Positions 45,729 to 54,201 of a stretch of 64,000 bases of DNA are shown here, piece after piece. Within the stretch, counting starts at the first letter, position 1; every line of letters begins with the position of its first letter. This stretch comes from Bacteriovoracaceae bacterium. Lineage in GTDB: Bacteria; Bdellovibrionota; Bacteriovoracia; Bacteriovoracales; Bacteriovoracaceae. The translations under genes and the position numbers were made by a program. The notes beneath the pieces were generated by a model. The model was not told the DNA's origin. It saw nothing but the letters and a program-made list of their open reading frames with translations, and did no database searches. The stretch spans positions 112,171 to 176,170 of the forward strand of contig JAMPXB010000002.1 in assembly GCA_023701435.1 (NCBI GenBank). Reading direction: 5' to 3'.

Positions 45729-47621
45729 ATGAAAAAAGCGGAATTAGAGAATCTTCAGAATCTTTTCTTTTTAGGTCCCAAAGGGGAGCAACGAAAATTT
45801 TTTCAGGAGATGATTGAATTAATCAATAATGACATCATCTTTTGGCGTAGAAATTTTCACCCAAAAGATCCTCCGGTTATCCCTTACCGCAATTTGACTT
45901 CCCCTATAGGCCAGGACTATCAGGAAAATTTCATTCAATCCTTAGTGCAACTACTGGCGGAATTGAAAATGGATATTCCATTTTTTTCACCCCGGTACAT
46001 GGCACACATGACAGCAGATGTCTCATTGCCGGGTCTGCTAGGCTACTATGCGGGGCTGCTTTATAACGCCAATAACGTCTCGGGGGAGGCCTCCCCCGTC
46101 ACCTTAAGGTATGAACTTGAAGTGGGTAAGCAGTTTGCCCGCTTGTTTGAATACAATGATAAAGAATCCTTCGGACACATCACTAGTGGTGGGACCGTAG
46201 CAAACTTTGAATCTGTGTTTTATAACAAAGCGGCCCGCTTCATTCCTGCCACCTTGGGCATGATTCTGAAACAAAAGAACTTACCCTGGCCTTCTTTCCT
46301 ACCGAAGGATCTTTGGAAGCTTCTTAATTTGAAGTTATGTGAAATACCTTCTTTGCTCAATGAATTTAGAGATCTTGATCTTGACTTGGAAAAATCAATT
46401 CAAGCTAACTCACCTGCCTATTTGGGAGACAGGGAGTACTGGCATCAATTGCAGTCTACTTTTAAAACCACCATCGGGCAGCCCGTAATCATTGTTCCGG
46501 CCACGGCCCACTATTCATGGTCTAAAGCATCCCATCTTTTTGGCATGGGGAAGGTCAATTGCCTGCAGGTGAAAATTGATAGCAATCTGGCGATGTCCTC
46601 AGCTGAATTTGGTGAGGTCTTAAATTATTGTCAGAATGAGAAGCGGCCCATTATCCAAACGGTATGTGTTTTAGGCTCAACGGAATTTGGCAGCTTTGAT
46701 CCCTTGGATGAGATATTAAATATCTTAAAAGAAAGAGAAGAGAGCATTTATTCACCAGTTCACATTGATGCTGCTTATGGTGGTTATTTTAAGGCAATGT
46801 TTGTACCTGGTCCCCGCTACGCTGAATTTGCTCATGAAGCCGGACTAAAGAATGCCAGACTGCAAGAGATCTTCTCTTGTGTGAAAGATACAGATTCCAT
46901 CACCGTTGATCCTCATAAATTAGGACACACTCCCTATGGGGCGGGATTGTTTTTGACCAAACATGGTTTCTCAAAGGAATTTATCGCAGAAGAGGCCGAT
47001 TATTGCCTGACCTCTCAAGAGGCCAATGATGAAGATTTTCCTTTAGGTAAATATATTCTCGAAGGCTCTAAATCTGGGGCCAGTGCCACTTCTGTTTATT
47101 TTTCAAACAAGATCATTCCGCTTAACTCCGATGGTTATGGGGGTCTTTTACAAGACCTGATTTCCAAAACAAATGAATTTTACGATCTTCTGAACAGATC
47201 AAATATGGATGATAGAGAATTTTCAGCAGAGATGGAAATCATACCGGTCAGTCTTCCTCAATCTAATCTGCTGTGTTTTTATTTGAAACCGAAAAGTATG
47301 AAAAGCATGGCCAAAATTAATGATTTTAATTTGAAGATTCTTCACAATTATTTTCCTCATCCAACGGATCACATTCAGGATTTTAGTTATTTCATCTCCA
47401 AAACCAAGCTGAAAGTGGATAAAATCACCGATTCTGAAAAATCAAAAATATTTTCTGACCTGGTAATCGATTCAGATGCCTTACAGCTTTTGAGAATCGT
47501 TTTATTGAACCGCTGGTCTCATGTTCCAAGTGGCAATGGGTTGGATTACATGACTGATTTTTTAAACAGGATAAAATCGAAAAGTCTTGAATATCATCGA
47601 GAAAGTCAAAAAAAAACCTAA
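45729..47621 (+). CDS. PLP-dependent group II amino acid decarboxylase
   Basis: 630 residues, pyridoxal phosphate enzyme of the glutamate/tyrosine/aromatic decarboxylase group. Motifs are GHITSGGTVANFES (cofactor phosphate), the aspartate in HIDAAYGGYF, and DPHKLGH with Lys397 as the PLP lysine. The extra length relative to ~480-residue enzymes lies in inserts in the middle and at the C-terminus. Substrate is unknown; long bacterial relatives act on tyrosine or aspartate. It follows narK by 20 bp and may be read through from it. It overlaps the convergent gene by 4 bp. Confidence 0.85.
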   Translation: MKKAELENLQNLFFLGPKGEQRKFFQEMIELINNDIIFWRRNFHPKDPPVIPYRNLTSPIGQDYQENFIQSLVQLLAELKMDIPFFSPRYMAHMTADVSLPGLLGYYAGLLYNANNVSGEASPVTLRYELEVGKQFARLFEYNDKESFGHITSGGTVANFESVFYNKAARFIPATLGMILKQKNLPWPSFLPKDLWKLLNLKLCEIPSLLNEFRDLDLDLEKSIQANSPAYLGDREYWHQLQSTFKTTIGQPVIIVPATAHYSWSKASHLFGMGKVNCLQVKIDSNLAMSSAEFGEVLNYCQNEKRPIIQTVCVLGSTEFGSFDPLDEILNILKEREESIYSPVHIDAAYGGYFKAMFVPGPRYAEFAHEAGLKNARLQEIFSCVKDTDSITVDPHKLGHTPYGAGLFLTKHGFSKEFIAEEADYCLTSQEANDEDFPLGKYILEGSKSGASATSVYFSNKIIPLNSDGYGGLLQDLISKTNEFYDLLNRSNMDDREFSAEMEIIPVSLPQSNLLCFYLKPKSMKSMAKINDFNLKILHNYFPHPTDHIQDFSYFISKTKLKVDKITDSEKSKIFSDLVIDSDALQLLRIVLLNRWSHVPSGNGLDYMTDFLNRIKSKSLEYHRESQKKT

Positions 47622-48652
47622 ACAACTAGTTTTCGCTGCTGTGGTTCGGCCATGGATAAAAGGTAGGGAGAGTGATTTTGAAATTGTTTAAATTCATCCT
47701 TACTTGTCATGGCCTTGAGTTTTTTATTGATTAAGACCTGGGCCACCGCCCCACCTAATGTCATCCCTGGCCCGGTTATAATTAGATAGTCAGGGGCAAA
47801 TTCTTTTACACATACTTCGATGGATTTAGAAAAATTATAAGTCTGATCTACTTGATGGCCTAAGGTATAATCCCAAAGTTCTTCTACCTTTGTTGAATAA
47901 GGCATCCAGATTTTCCCTCTTCCATCGATAAGGGGTATTTGTGGCGGCCGGAAAAGATTTGATTTCAAAATCTGCTTAGCTTTTAGAGAAGTTTCCGTAA
48001 GAAGTGGGGTGTGAAAAGCGGCATTTCCCAGGAGTTTAAAGGGATATCTGCCTTCCCGTGGAGGCAACTCTTTTAAGAGTTCTCGAAGTCCTTTTTCTGT
48101 TCCCCCAATAATCCTGAAACCTCCTAGGAAGATGGAATTAAAAACTTCTTCTCCCTGACTATTTACTTTTTTTATCTTCTCATCAATGAATTCAGAGATT
48201 TCCTTTGAATAGACCCAGTTTTCATCCACTTCAGGATAAATGATTTGTCCTCCAATAATACGGTCCTTCATTTGAGAACCCATTGTGTTAATGACATGGG
48301 TTCCGTTATCCCTTTCTAATGCCCCAGCACACACACAGGCGAGGTACCAGCCCATGCTGTTGCCTGTTACTGCGAGAATATCGATTTTATTTTGATCAAT
48401 ATCCAGGTAATCACAATAGGAACAAGCATAAATGAGTGCCGCGGAATTCTCTCCGGGGATGTGTTCTTTTGAAGAGTACTCACTTCTGCCGTCAAGCTCC
48501 CAGATTGAGGACTGATTTTGTATCATCCGGTAATTGTCTATGGAATCAATGAGTTCATTTTTGTTTTGATGATACTGATGCAGATAGCCTAGTTCCGATT
48601 TGTTATAAGTTCCCCGCCCAGGACAAATGACAACAGCTGTTTTTTTATTCAT
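47618..48652 (-). CDS. Malonyl-CoA:ACP transacylase-like protein
   Basis: 344 residues with the FabD-like acyltransferase fold. It has a nucleophile elbow GNSMGW (in place of GHSLG) with Ser as candidate nucleophile, the catalytic-histidine motif AAFHTPLL, and an IITGPGMTLGGAV end. The family usually loads acyl-CoA onto acyl carrier protein; the changed elbow suggests a different acyl group or partner. It is the last gene of an operon with acyl-CoA dehydrogenase and fused E1 genes and overlaps the E1 gene by 8 bp. Confidence 0.78.
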   Translation of the reverse strand: MNKKTAVVICPGRGTYNKSELGYLHQYHQNKNELIDSIDNYRMIQNQSSIWELDGRSEYSSKEHIPGENSAALIYACSYCDYLDIDQNKIDILAVTGNSMGWYLACVCAGALERDNGTHVINTMGSQMKDRIIGGQIIYPEVDENWVYSKEISEFIDEKIKKVNSQGEEVFNSIFLGGFRIIGGTEKGLRELLKELPPREGRYPFKLLGNAAFHTPLLTETSLKAKQILKSNLFRPPQIPLIDGRGKIWMPYSTKVEELWDYTLGHQVDQTYNFSKSIEVCVKEFAPDYLIITGPGMTLGGAVAQVLINKKLKAMTSKDEFKQFQNHSPYLLSMAEPQQRKLVV

Positions 48653-50846
48653 ATTTTTTACTCAATAAACTTTTGGAGGCCTCAATAATGTCATTGGTTT
48701 GGACTAAAACAAGATTGGCCGCATCCGCAAGGGGAATGAAAGTATCAAGCGAACAGATCCTTTTAATTTTAGGAAGAGGGGAGCAATTTTCCATCATCAT
48801 GGTGATGAGACCTTCACTAAGCGAACCGGTTTTTCTACACTCATCTACTACCAACACGTTCCGATAGAGGGAGAGTGTTTCAGAGAGTTGTTTCTCATCC
48901 AATGGGGCCAGCCATCGGAGATCGATGATTGTTGGAACAATCCCTTCGTTGGATAAAATCTCTTTTGCCTGACGACATAAATAATAACCATTACCATAAG
49001 TTAAAAGGCAAAGTTCCCGTTCGCCACCCTCAACATGGAAAGTTCCAATGGGGAGTTTTTCTTCTAAATTTTCGGGATAGACAGTGTTCCAGAGTCCATC
49101 TCCTGGCACATTTAAATCACGAACAGGATATAAGGCTATCGGCTCGATAAAAACACAGACTCGTCCAAAACGGTAAGCCTCTTCCACACAGGCCCTCATC
49201 ATCAATACAGCATCTCTGCCATTAGAAGGACAGGCCACAACGAGTCCTGGGATATCTCGGAAAATGGTGAGGGAATTATCATTGTGGAAATGGCCGCCAA
49301 ATCCTTTTTGATAACCTAGTCCTGCGATTCTAATCACCATGCCATTGGTATATTGCCCATTGGAGAAATAGCTCAAAGTCGCAGCTTCACCCCTTAACTG
49401 ATCTTCAGCGTTGTGAAAGTAAGCCAGGAATTGGATTTCTGGAATCGGGAGTAATCCATTGTGGGCCAGCCCAATGGCCGTACCTAGGATATTTGTTTCA
49501 TCAAGCAGGGAATTAAATACTTTATTTTTACCAAAACGTGTTTCAAGATTGGCGGTAACATTATAGACGCCGCCTTTTCTTGCTATATCTTCTCCGAACA
49601 CTACCGCTTCTTTATATTGTAGCAGGATATCAGTGAGGGCCCAATTAATAAGCTTTGCAAGAGTCTGACCTGTCTTAAAGTTATCCCATTCATTACCAAA
49701 GATCTTTTTTCTGAGGTGCTCCTCAGGAAGAGGGGGGCGTGATCTGAGTTCTTTATCTGGAATGACAGTGGAAACAATCTCTTGTGGTAATGTCAATCGA
49801 GGTTTAAGAATAACTTCATTAGCAACTCGGTCAATTCTGTTTTCTAATTCCTGATACATAGTTAGAATTTGATCATGTGTCAGGATCTGGTTGCCAATGA
49901 GTGTTTTGGCCGTTTTTAAAACAGGATCTTCTTTTTCAGAACTTTCAATTTCCTTATGACTTCTGTAAACATTTTCAATGTCACTTCCTGCATGTCCCAT
50001 AAGCCTCACAGTCCTGAAGCGTAAAAAGGCCGGGCGTCTTGTTTTTCGGCTATAATCAAAAGTTTCTTCTACGGTTTTTAAACTTTCAACGACATCCGTG
50101 CCATCACATTCAAAATACTTAATGGCCGGTGACTTTACTCTTGAATCTTTAACCCATTCTCCGGGGGTCCTGACCGAAATTCCAATCCCGTTATCCTCAC
50201 ATATGAAAATCAATGGTAGTGGTAAATTCTGATAACTTATCCAGTCAGCGCAATTCAGAGCGGCCTGGGCGGAAGCGTGATTCAAGGAAGCGTCTCCGAA
50301 GGTACAGATGATGACTGCATCATCGGGCATAATAGCATTGGTTCCGAGCTTCTTGGTCTTATTAATGGACAAGGCCGCCCCAATTGCCTTCGGCAGATGC
50401 GAGGCGATTGTAGATGTTTGAGGCGGTATAAAGAGCTCTCTGTGGCCTAAAACTTTATGTCTTCCCCCGCTAATTGGATCTTCACTTGAAGCACAAAATG
50501 ATAATAAAAAATCGTGCAGGGGAGTGTGGCCGCAGAGTTTTTTACTCCTGTGAATCTGAAAAGCAGCATCTCGATAATGCAGAAAGGCCATGTCTGTTAA
50601 ACGGGATATTTCACCCACTACGGCCATGCCCTCATGGCCGCTTGAGCCGATGGTGTAAAAACTTTTGCCAAGTGATCGAAGTTTTCGCGCCTTGATATCC
50701 AATAAACGCGAAATGATCTGGCTCTCAAAGAGATCGATGATCTTTAAGGGATCGCATCCGATTGCGTCAGAAAAATCATCACTAAGAGTCTTATTAGAAA
50801 GAAAACTCCTGAAGGTTGCATCAATGATTTTTGCACGGTCAAACAT
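48645..50846 (-). CDS. Fused alpha-beta E1 of a branched-chain-type 2-oxoacid dehydrogenase
   Basis: 733 residues. Residues ~1-370 are the E1-alpha domain with the thiamine diphosphate motif (GDASLNHASAQAALNCADW). Residues ~390-733 are E1-beta (VVFGEDIARKGGVYNVTANL, RGEAATLSYFSNGQYTNGMVIRIAG). It would decarboxylate a branched-chain or similar 2-oxoacid and pass the acyl group to an E2 lipoyl protein. No E2 or E3 gene lies near. The ribosome site is weak, suggesting coupling to the gene 5 bp upstream. Confidence 0.9.
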   Translation of the reverse strand: MFDRAKIIDATFRSFLSNKTLSDDFSDAIGCDPLKIIDLFESQIISRLLDIKARKLRSLGKSFYTIGSSGHEGMAVVGEISRLTDMAFLHYRDAAFQIHRSKKLCGHTPLHDFLLSFCASSEDPISGGRHKVLGHRELFIPPQTSTIASHLPKAIGAALSINKTKKLGTNAIMPDDAVIICTFGDASLNHASAQAALNCADWISYQNLPLPLIFICEDNGIGISVRTPGEWVKDSRVKSPAIKYFECDGTDVVESLKTVEETFDYSRKTRRPAFLRFRTVRLMGHAGSDIENVYRSHKEIESSEKEDPVLKTAKTLIGNQILTHDQILTMYQELENRIDRVANEVILKPRLTLPQEIVSTVIPDKELRSRPPLPEEHLRKKIFGNEWDNFKTGQTLAKLINWALTDILLQYKEAVVFGEDIARKGGVYNVTANLETRFGKNKVFNSLLDETNILGTAIGLAHNGLLPIPEIQFLAYFHNAEDQLRGEAATLSYFSNGQYTNGMVIRIAGLGYQKGFGGHFHNDNSLTIFRDIPGLVVACPSNGRDAVLMMRACVEEAYRFGRVCVFIEPIALYPVRDLNVPGDGLWNTVYPENLEEKLPIGTFHVEGGERELCLLTYGNGYYLCRQAKEILSNEGIVPTIIDLRWLAPLDEKQLSETLSLYRNVLVVDECRKTGSLSEGLITMMMENCSPLPKIKRICSLDTFIPLADAANLVLVQTNDIIEASKSLLSKKYE

Positions 50847-50851
50847 AAGCT

Positions 50852-52018
50852 TTAGTTAAAGGCGGAAATGCCAGTAACCTCACGTCCAATGATTAAGCGA
50901 TGAATGTCTTCAGTTCCTTCATAGGTATTGACTGTCTCTAGATTTAATAAATGACGGATCACCGGGTATTCATCAATAATCCCATTTGCACCCAACATGT
51001 CCCGGGCCTCTCTGGCAATATCAAGGGCCATCCGGACATTGTTCATTTTTACTAAACTTATTTGAGCAGGTTTGAGTTGGTCTCGTTCTTTCAACTGGCT
51101 TAAATGCCAGGATAACAGCTGAGCTTTGGAAATCTCCTGAACCATTTTGGCCAGCTTCGCCTGCACTAACTGGTAACCAGCAAGGGGCCTATCAAACATC
51201 GGTCGGTCAAGTACATAATTTAAGGCTTCATGATAACAGGCATTGGCAGCGCCAATAGCTCCCCATGCGATGCCAAAGCGGGCCTGAGACAAGCAACCCA
51301 GAGGTCCTTTAAGGCCCTCAACACCGGTTAGAATATTCTTCTTCGGAATTTTACAATTTTCAAAATGGAGTTCAGAAGTAATTGAAGCACGTAGAGAAAA
51401 CTTCCCTTTCATCAGACTTGTACTAAAGCCGGGAGTTCCTTTTTCAACAATAAAACCTCTAACCACGCCATTTAGTTTTGCCCAAACAATGGCAATGTCT
51501 GCAATTGAGCCGTTTGTGATCCACATTTTATTTCCATTAAGGACATATCCATCGGAAGTTTCTGTGGCCGTGGTTATCATGCCGCCGGGATTAGATCCAT
51601 AATCCGGCTCTGTTAAACCAAAACAACCAATGACCTCACCTCGGGCCATCGGAGGAAGATATTTTTGTTTTTGTTCTTCGTTTCCATAGGCATAGATGGG
51701 ATACATGCATAGTGCCCCTTGAACCGAGACAAATGAACGAATTCCAGAGTCGGCCCGTTCAATTTCCTGCATGACTAAACCGTAAGAAACAGTGTCAATT
51801 CCTGAGCATTCGTATCCCTTGAGATTGGCCCCTAAAAGGCCTAGATCTGCAAAACGTTTAATCAGTTCCTTGGGAAAGCTCTCCTCTCTGAATGAATTCT
51901 GCATGAGGGGCATGACCTCATCATCCACAAATTTTCGTACAGAATCACGTATCTCTTTTTGTTCAGAAGTAAGTAACGAATCAAAATCAATAAAGTTCAA
52001 CGACTCAAACTTTTTCAT
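50852..52018 (-). CDS. Acyl-CoA dehydrogenase, glutaryl-CoA dehydrogenase type
   Basis: 388-residue FAD enzyme. Motifs are GCFGLTEPDYGSNPGGM and MWITNGSIADIAIVWAK (FAD contacts), and Glu367 in NTYEGTED at the catalytic-base position used by glutaryl-CoA dehydrogenase. It has full family length. ATG 52018 has AAAAGGAAA upstream. First gene of the operon; its promoter carries an FNR-like box with a 5/6 -10 match, unusual for a fatty or amino acid breakdown enzyme. Confidence 0.9.
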   Translation of the reverse strand: MKKFESLNFIDFDSLLTSEQKEIRDSVRKFVDDEVMPLMQNSFREESFPKELIKRFADLGLLGANLKGYECSGIDTVSYGLVMQEIERADSGIRSFVSVQGALCMYPIYAYGNEEQKQKYLPPMARGEVIGCFGLTEPDYGSNPGGMITTATETSDGYVLNGNKMWITNGSIADIAIVWAKLNGVVRGFIVEKGTPGFSTSLMKGKFSLRASITSELHFENCKIPKKNILTGVEGLKGPLGCLSQARFGIAWGAIGAANACYHEALNYVLDRPMFDRPLAGYQLVQAKLAKMVQEISKAQLLSWHLSQLKERDQLKPAQISLVKMNNVRMALDIAREARDMLGANGIIDEYPVIRHLLNLETVNTYEGTEDIHRLIIGREVTGISAFN

Positions 52019-52044
52019 CGGGGTTTCCTTTTGGTAGTGATCAA

Positions 52045-52086
52045 ATCATATGCAAGTTTAAATCTTGTAACCATGACTTAAGTCAC
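52045..52086 (-). promoter_or_regulatory. FNR-like class II promoter of the acyl-CoA dehydrogenase operon
   Basis: ATGACTTAAGTCAC (52073-52086) holds the palindrome TGAC-TTAA-GTCA. Reading leftward, TATGAT (52045-52050) gives a start at ~52038, box at -41.5. The leader is 20 bp with a good ribosome site. Confidence 0.65.
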
Positions 52087-52087
52087 A

Positions 52088-52456
52088 CTATTCAAATTTT
52101 TGAGCCCCCGCAGGAAACATAATTTTATAGAGATCAGACTGTTTTTCGTTGATAATTTTGATTATATCAGACTTAGGTAACAGAATAAGTTGTGAGTTTC
52201 CTTTAACTCGGCACTTGAATCTAAAGGGAATGTTATTAACAAGGTTTTGGAGTCCTAATATGTAGCCGGGGGCATTAAGAATAATCGATCTTTTTTTGTT
52301 GAGTAAATTTATTTCCCCATCAATTAATACAATTCCTGTATTAGGAATCTGTTTTTCGTAAATCAAATTGAACTCATGATTAAAGGTCGTAGTTTCAAAG
52401 TGATTTCTTAATATATCTAAATCATCTAATAATAATGTTTGAATTGGTGTTTTCAT
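52088..52456 (-). CDS. Stand-alone cyclic-nucleotide-binding-like domain protein
   Basis: 122 residues. The pattern TGIVLIDGEINLLN followed by APGYILGLQNLVNN matches the beta-roll of CRP/FNR-type sensor domains, ending in a short helix. There is no DNA-binding helix-turn-helix, so it is not itself a transcription factor. It could bind a ligand and act on a partner. It may not bind cAMP, because the usual phosphate-binding Arg-x-Ala motif is not visible. It sits between the acyl-CoA dehydrogenase promoter and the hemerythrin-PAS gene. Confidence 0.65.
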   Translation of the reverse strand: MKTPIQTLLLDDLDILRNHFETTTFNHEFNLIYEKQIPNTGIVLIDGEINLLNKKRSIILNAPGYILGLQNLVNNIPFRFKCRVKGNSQLILLPKSDIIKIINEKQSDLYKIMFPAGAQKFE

Positions 52457-52583
52457 TTGATCATTCTATATACTTTGAAAGATAGAAAAATGTTCTGGAT
52501 CAGCTTATTTACGCTAGTTTGTTGATAATTATTGATCTCCATTTAGACAGGGGGGAAAAGCTTGATTTAAATTCTCTTTAAAC

Positions 52584-52624
52584 ATGACATGAATCATTTA
52601 TGTTCTGTTTTGCAAGTGTATTTT
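52584..52624 (+). promoter_or_regulatory. FNR-like class II promoter of the hemerythrin-PAS gene
   Basis: ATGACATGAATCAT (52584-52597) matches TGAY-N4-RTCA. TATTTT (52619-52624) as -10 box gives a start at 52631, box at -40.5. This is the first base of the start codon. Confidence 0.6.
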
Positions 52625-52630
52625 TAATTC

Positions 52631-53620
52631 ATGAAGAATCATCAAATGCACATTATAGATAAAAGTTATCCCGAATACGTAAAAGTGCTTCCAGAAGGAC
52701 ATCCAGTAAGGATCTATTTTGACGAGAATTATTATCTGCAAGACTTACTGAGGGAATTAGACAAGACAAATGCTGAGTCTGATTTTCAAAAATTCTTTAA
52801 TTTATTTAATGAATTATGTGAAGTTGAAAAAAGATATGCACGAAAAGAAAATCAATTATTTCCTTATCTGGAAAAATATGGATGGAATGGGCCAAGCCAG
52901 GGGATGTGGGCCTTCCATGATGCCAATCGGGATCTACTCAGAGGAGTTCGAAAAAAAATAGAGGCCCGGCAATTGGAAGGAATTGATTATGATATCGATA
53001 TTATAATTGGTGAAATGCAAAGACTTGCCATGGTTGAAGAAATGCGTCTCTTTCCTTATTCTCTGGAGCTATTATCCGAGGAAGACTGGTATAGCATGAG
53101 ACAAGGGGATGAAGAAATAGGTTGGATGCTAAAAGAGGTTCCATCAACCTATGAAAAGGATGGGATAAAAAAGGCAGAGACGAAAGCGGTATCCCAGGAT
53201 AACCCTTTCGCGGCCCTGCATTTAGAGGAGGGGTATCTTAATCAAGAACAGATCAATCTTCTTTTGAAATTCATTCCTGTTGATTTAACTTATGTCGATG
53301 AACATGATCGTGTCCTGTTTTATAATCGTGGTGATCACCGGGTATTTCCCAGAAGTGCCGGTATTATCGGTAGAGAAGTACGCTTTTGTCATCCTCCAAA
53401 AAGTGTAGGGACAGTTTTAAAAATTCTGGAGGAGTTTAAAAAAGGAACAAAAGATGAAGCCGAGTTTTGGATACGCTTTAAAGATAGAGTGATCCATATC
53501 AGATACTTCGCTTTGAGAAATAAAGAAAGAATTTATAAAGGTGTCATTGAAATGTCTCAAGATATTACTGACATTCAAAAACTTGAAGGTGAGCAAAGAC
53601 TTTTGAGCTGGGATAACTAA
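52631..53620 (+). CDS. Hemerythrin-PAS (DUF438-like) protein
   Basis: 329 residues. Residues ~20-160 are a hemerythrin-like helical domain (GHPVRIYFDENYYL, RKENQLFPYLEKYGWNGPSQGMWAFHDANRDLLR, VEEMRLFPYSLELL). Residues ~215-320 are a PAS domain (DLTYVDEHDRVLFYNRGDHRVFPRS, RFCHPPKS, YKGVIEMSQDITD), the DUF438 layout found in NO- and O2-linked proteins. No ribosome site precedes ATG 52631, and the predicted transcript starts at this base. A later in-frame ATG (52646) is possible. Confidence 0.88.
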   Translation: MKNHQMHIIDKSYPEYVKVLPEGHPVRIYFDENYYLQDLLRELDKTNAESDFQKFFNLFNELCEVEKRYARKENQLFPYLEKYGWNGPSQGMWAFHDANRDLLRGVRKKIEARQLEGIDYDIDIIIGEMQRLAMVEEMRLFPYSLELLSEEDWYSMRQGDEEIGWMLKEVPSTYEKDGIKKAETKAVSQDNPFAALHLEEGYLNQEQINLLLKFIPVDLTYVDEHDRVLFYNRGDHRVFPRSAGIIGREVRFCHPPKSVGTVLKILEEFKKGTKDEAEFWIRFKDRVIHIRYFALRNKERIYKGVIEMSQDITDIQKLEGEQRLLSWDN

Positions 53621-53634
53621 AACAAGGAATTAAA

Positions 53635-53775
53635 ATGGAAACAAAAAATCAGATCACAAATGAAGAAAATGAAAAGAAAACATCTGAACAAGTAGTTAAG
53701 GAAGGGACCGAAAAAAAAGATGAAAATAAAGACCAGCATGAGAAAGGCTCATGTTGCGGAGGATGTGGAGGTTAA
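53635..53775 (+). CDS. 46-residue protein ending CCGGCGG
   Basis: Starts at ATG 53635 after AACAAGGA, 14 bp downstream of the hemerythrin-PAS stop. The body is almost entirely charged and polar (EENEKKTSEQ, EKKDENKDQHEKG), so it is probably disordered, and the last eight residues are SCCGGCGG. The Cys-Cys-Gly-Gly tail resembles the CCGG of YtfE/RIC and could bind iron or another metal. A strong terminator follows 48 bp later, which supports a two-gene operon. No family is recognised with confidence. Confidence 0.72.
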   Translation: METKNQITNEENEKKTSEQVVKEGTEKKDENKDQHEKGSCCGGCGG

Positions 53776-53823
53776 ACACCATTTAAATCACTCATAATTA
53801 GGGCTATTCGCATTAAAGTTTTG

Positions 53824-53864
53824 TGGCAGTCTTCCTTTTTCTTTATGAGGACTGCCATTTTTTT
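53824..53864 (+). terminator. Intrinsic terminator
   Basis: TGGCAGTCTTC pairs with GAGGACTGCCA (one mismatch) around a 12-base loop, followed by seven T. It ends the hemerythrin-PAS/46-residue gene pair. Confidence 0.88.
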
Positions 53865-54125
53865 ATTTCATTTTTTAATCCGCGTAAACATTCATGTAAT
53901 GGGGACAGCTCCCACGTCCGAATTTTAATTCAATTCTGTTAACTTATATCCTTATGGATATGCGAAAAAATTTAATTGTAGTCACCCATTGGAGATCAAA
54001 AATTGGCCTGAACTTAGTCGTCATTATAAGTGACTTTTCGGAAAGCATTTAAAACCTGATCTTCCTTAGGAAAATAGTTGATAATTACAACATATAGTTA
54101 CTTGTCATAAATGTGACGCCATTTT

Positions 54126-54146
54126 TGCCTATATATTGTGTTGACG
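54126..54146 (+). promoter_or_regulatory. NrdR-type box and -35 of nrdJ
   Basis: TGCCTATATATTGTGT (54126-54141) matches the NrdR box from its fourth base on (CwATATaTwGTGT). TTGACG (54141-54146) abuts it as a -35 box, with an AT-rich -10 region near 54164-54171. NrdR boxes normally come in pairs; no good second copy is seen. Confidence 0.5.
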
Positions 54147-54201
54147 AAATTTCTTAATCACTCAATCATAAACTTAAGTAAAACATTCCTGGAGAGTATC
54201 A

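Larger units (their letters stand above)
53776..54201. other. 426-bp intergenic region before nrdJ
   Basis: It holds a terminator (53824-53864), a promoter and an NrdR-type box close to nrdJ, and otherwise no gene I can support. A 32-codon frame at 53953-54051 has no ribosome site. No cobalamin riboswitch elements were recognised. Confidence 0.6.

Noticed and set aside
53953-54051. 32-codon frame upstream of nrdJ
   Set aside because: No ribosome site and no coding-like features; it lies in a promoter region.
53865-54201. Cobalamin riboswitch before the B12-dependent nrdJ
   Set aside because: No B12-box-like sequence or extended paired structure was recognised, and such switches usually control B12-independent enzymes or uptake.
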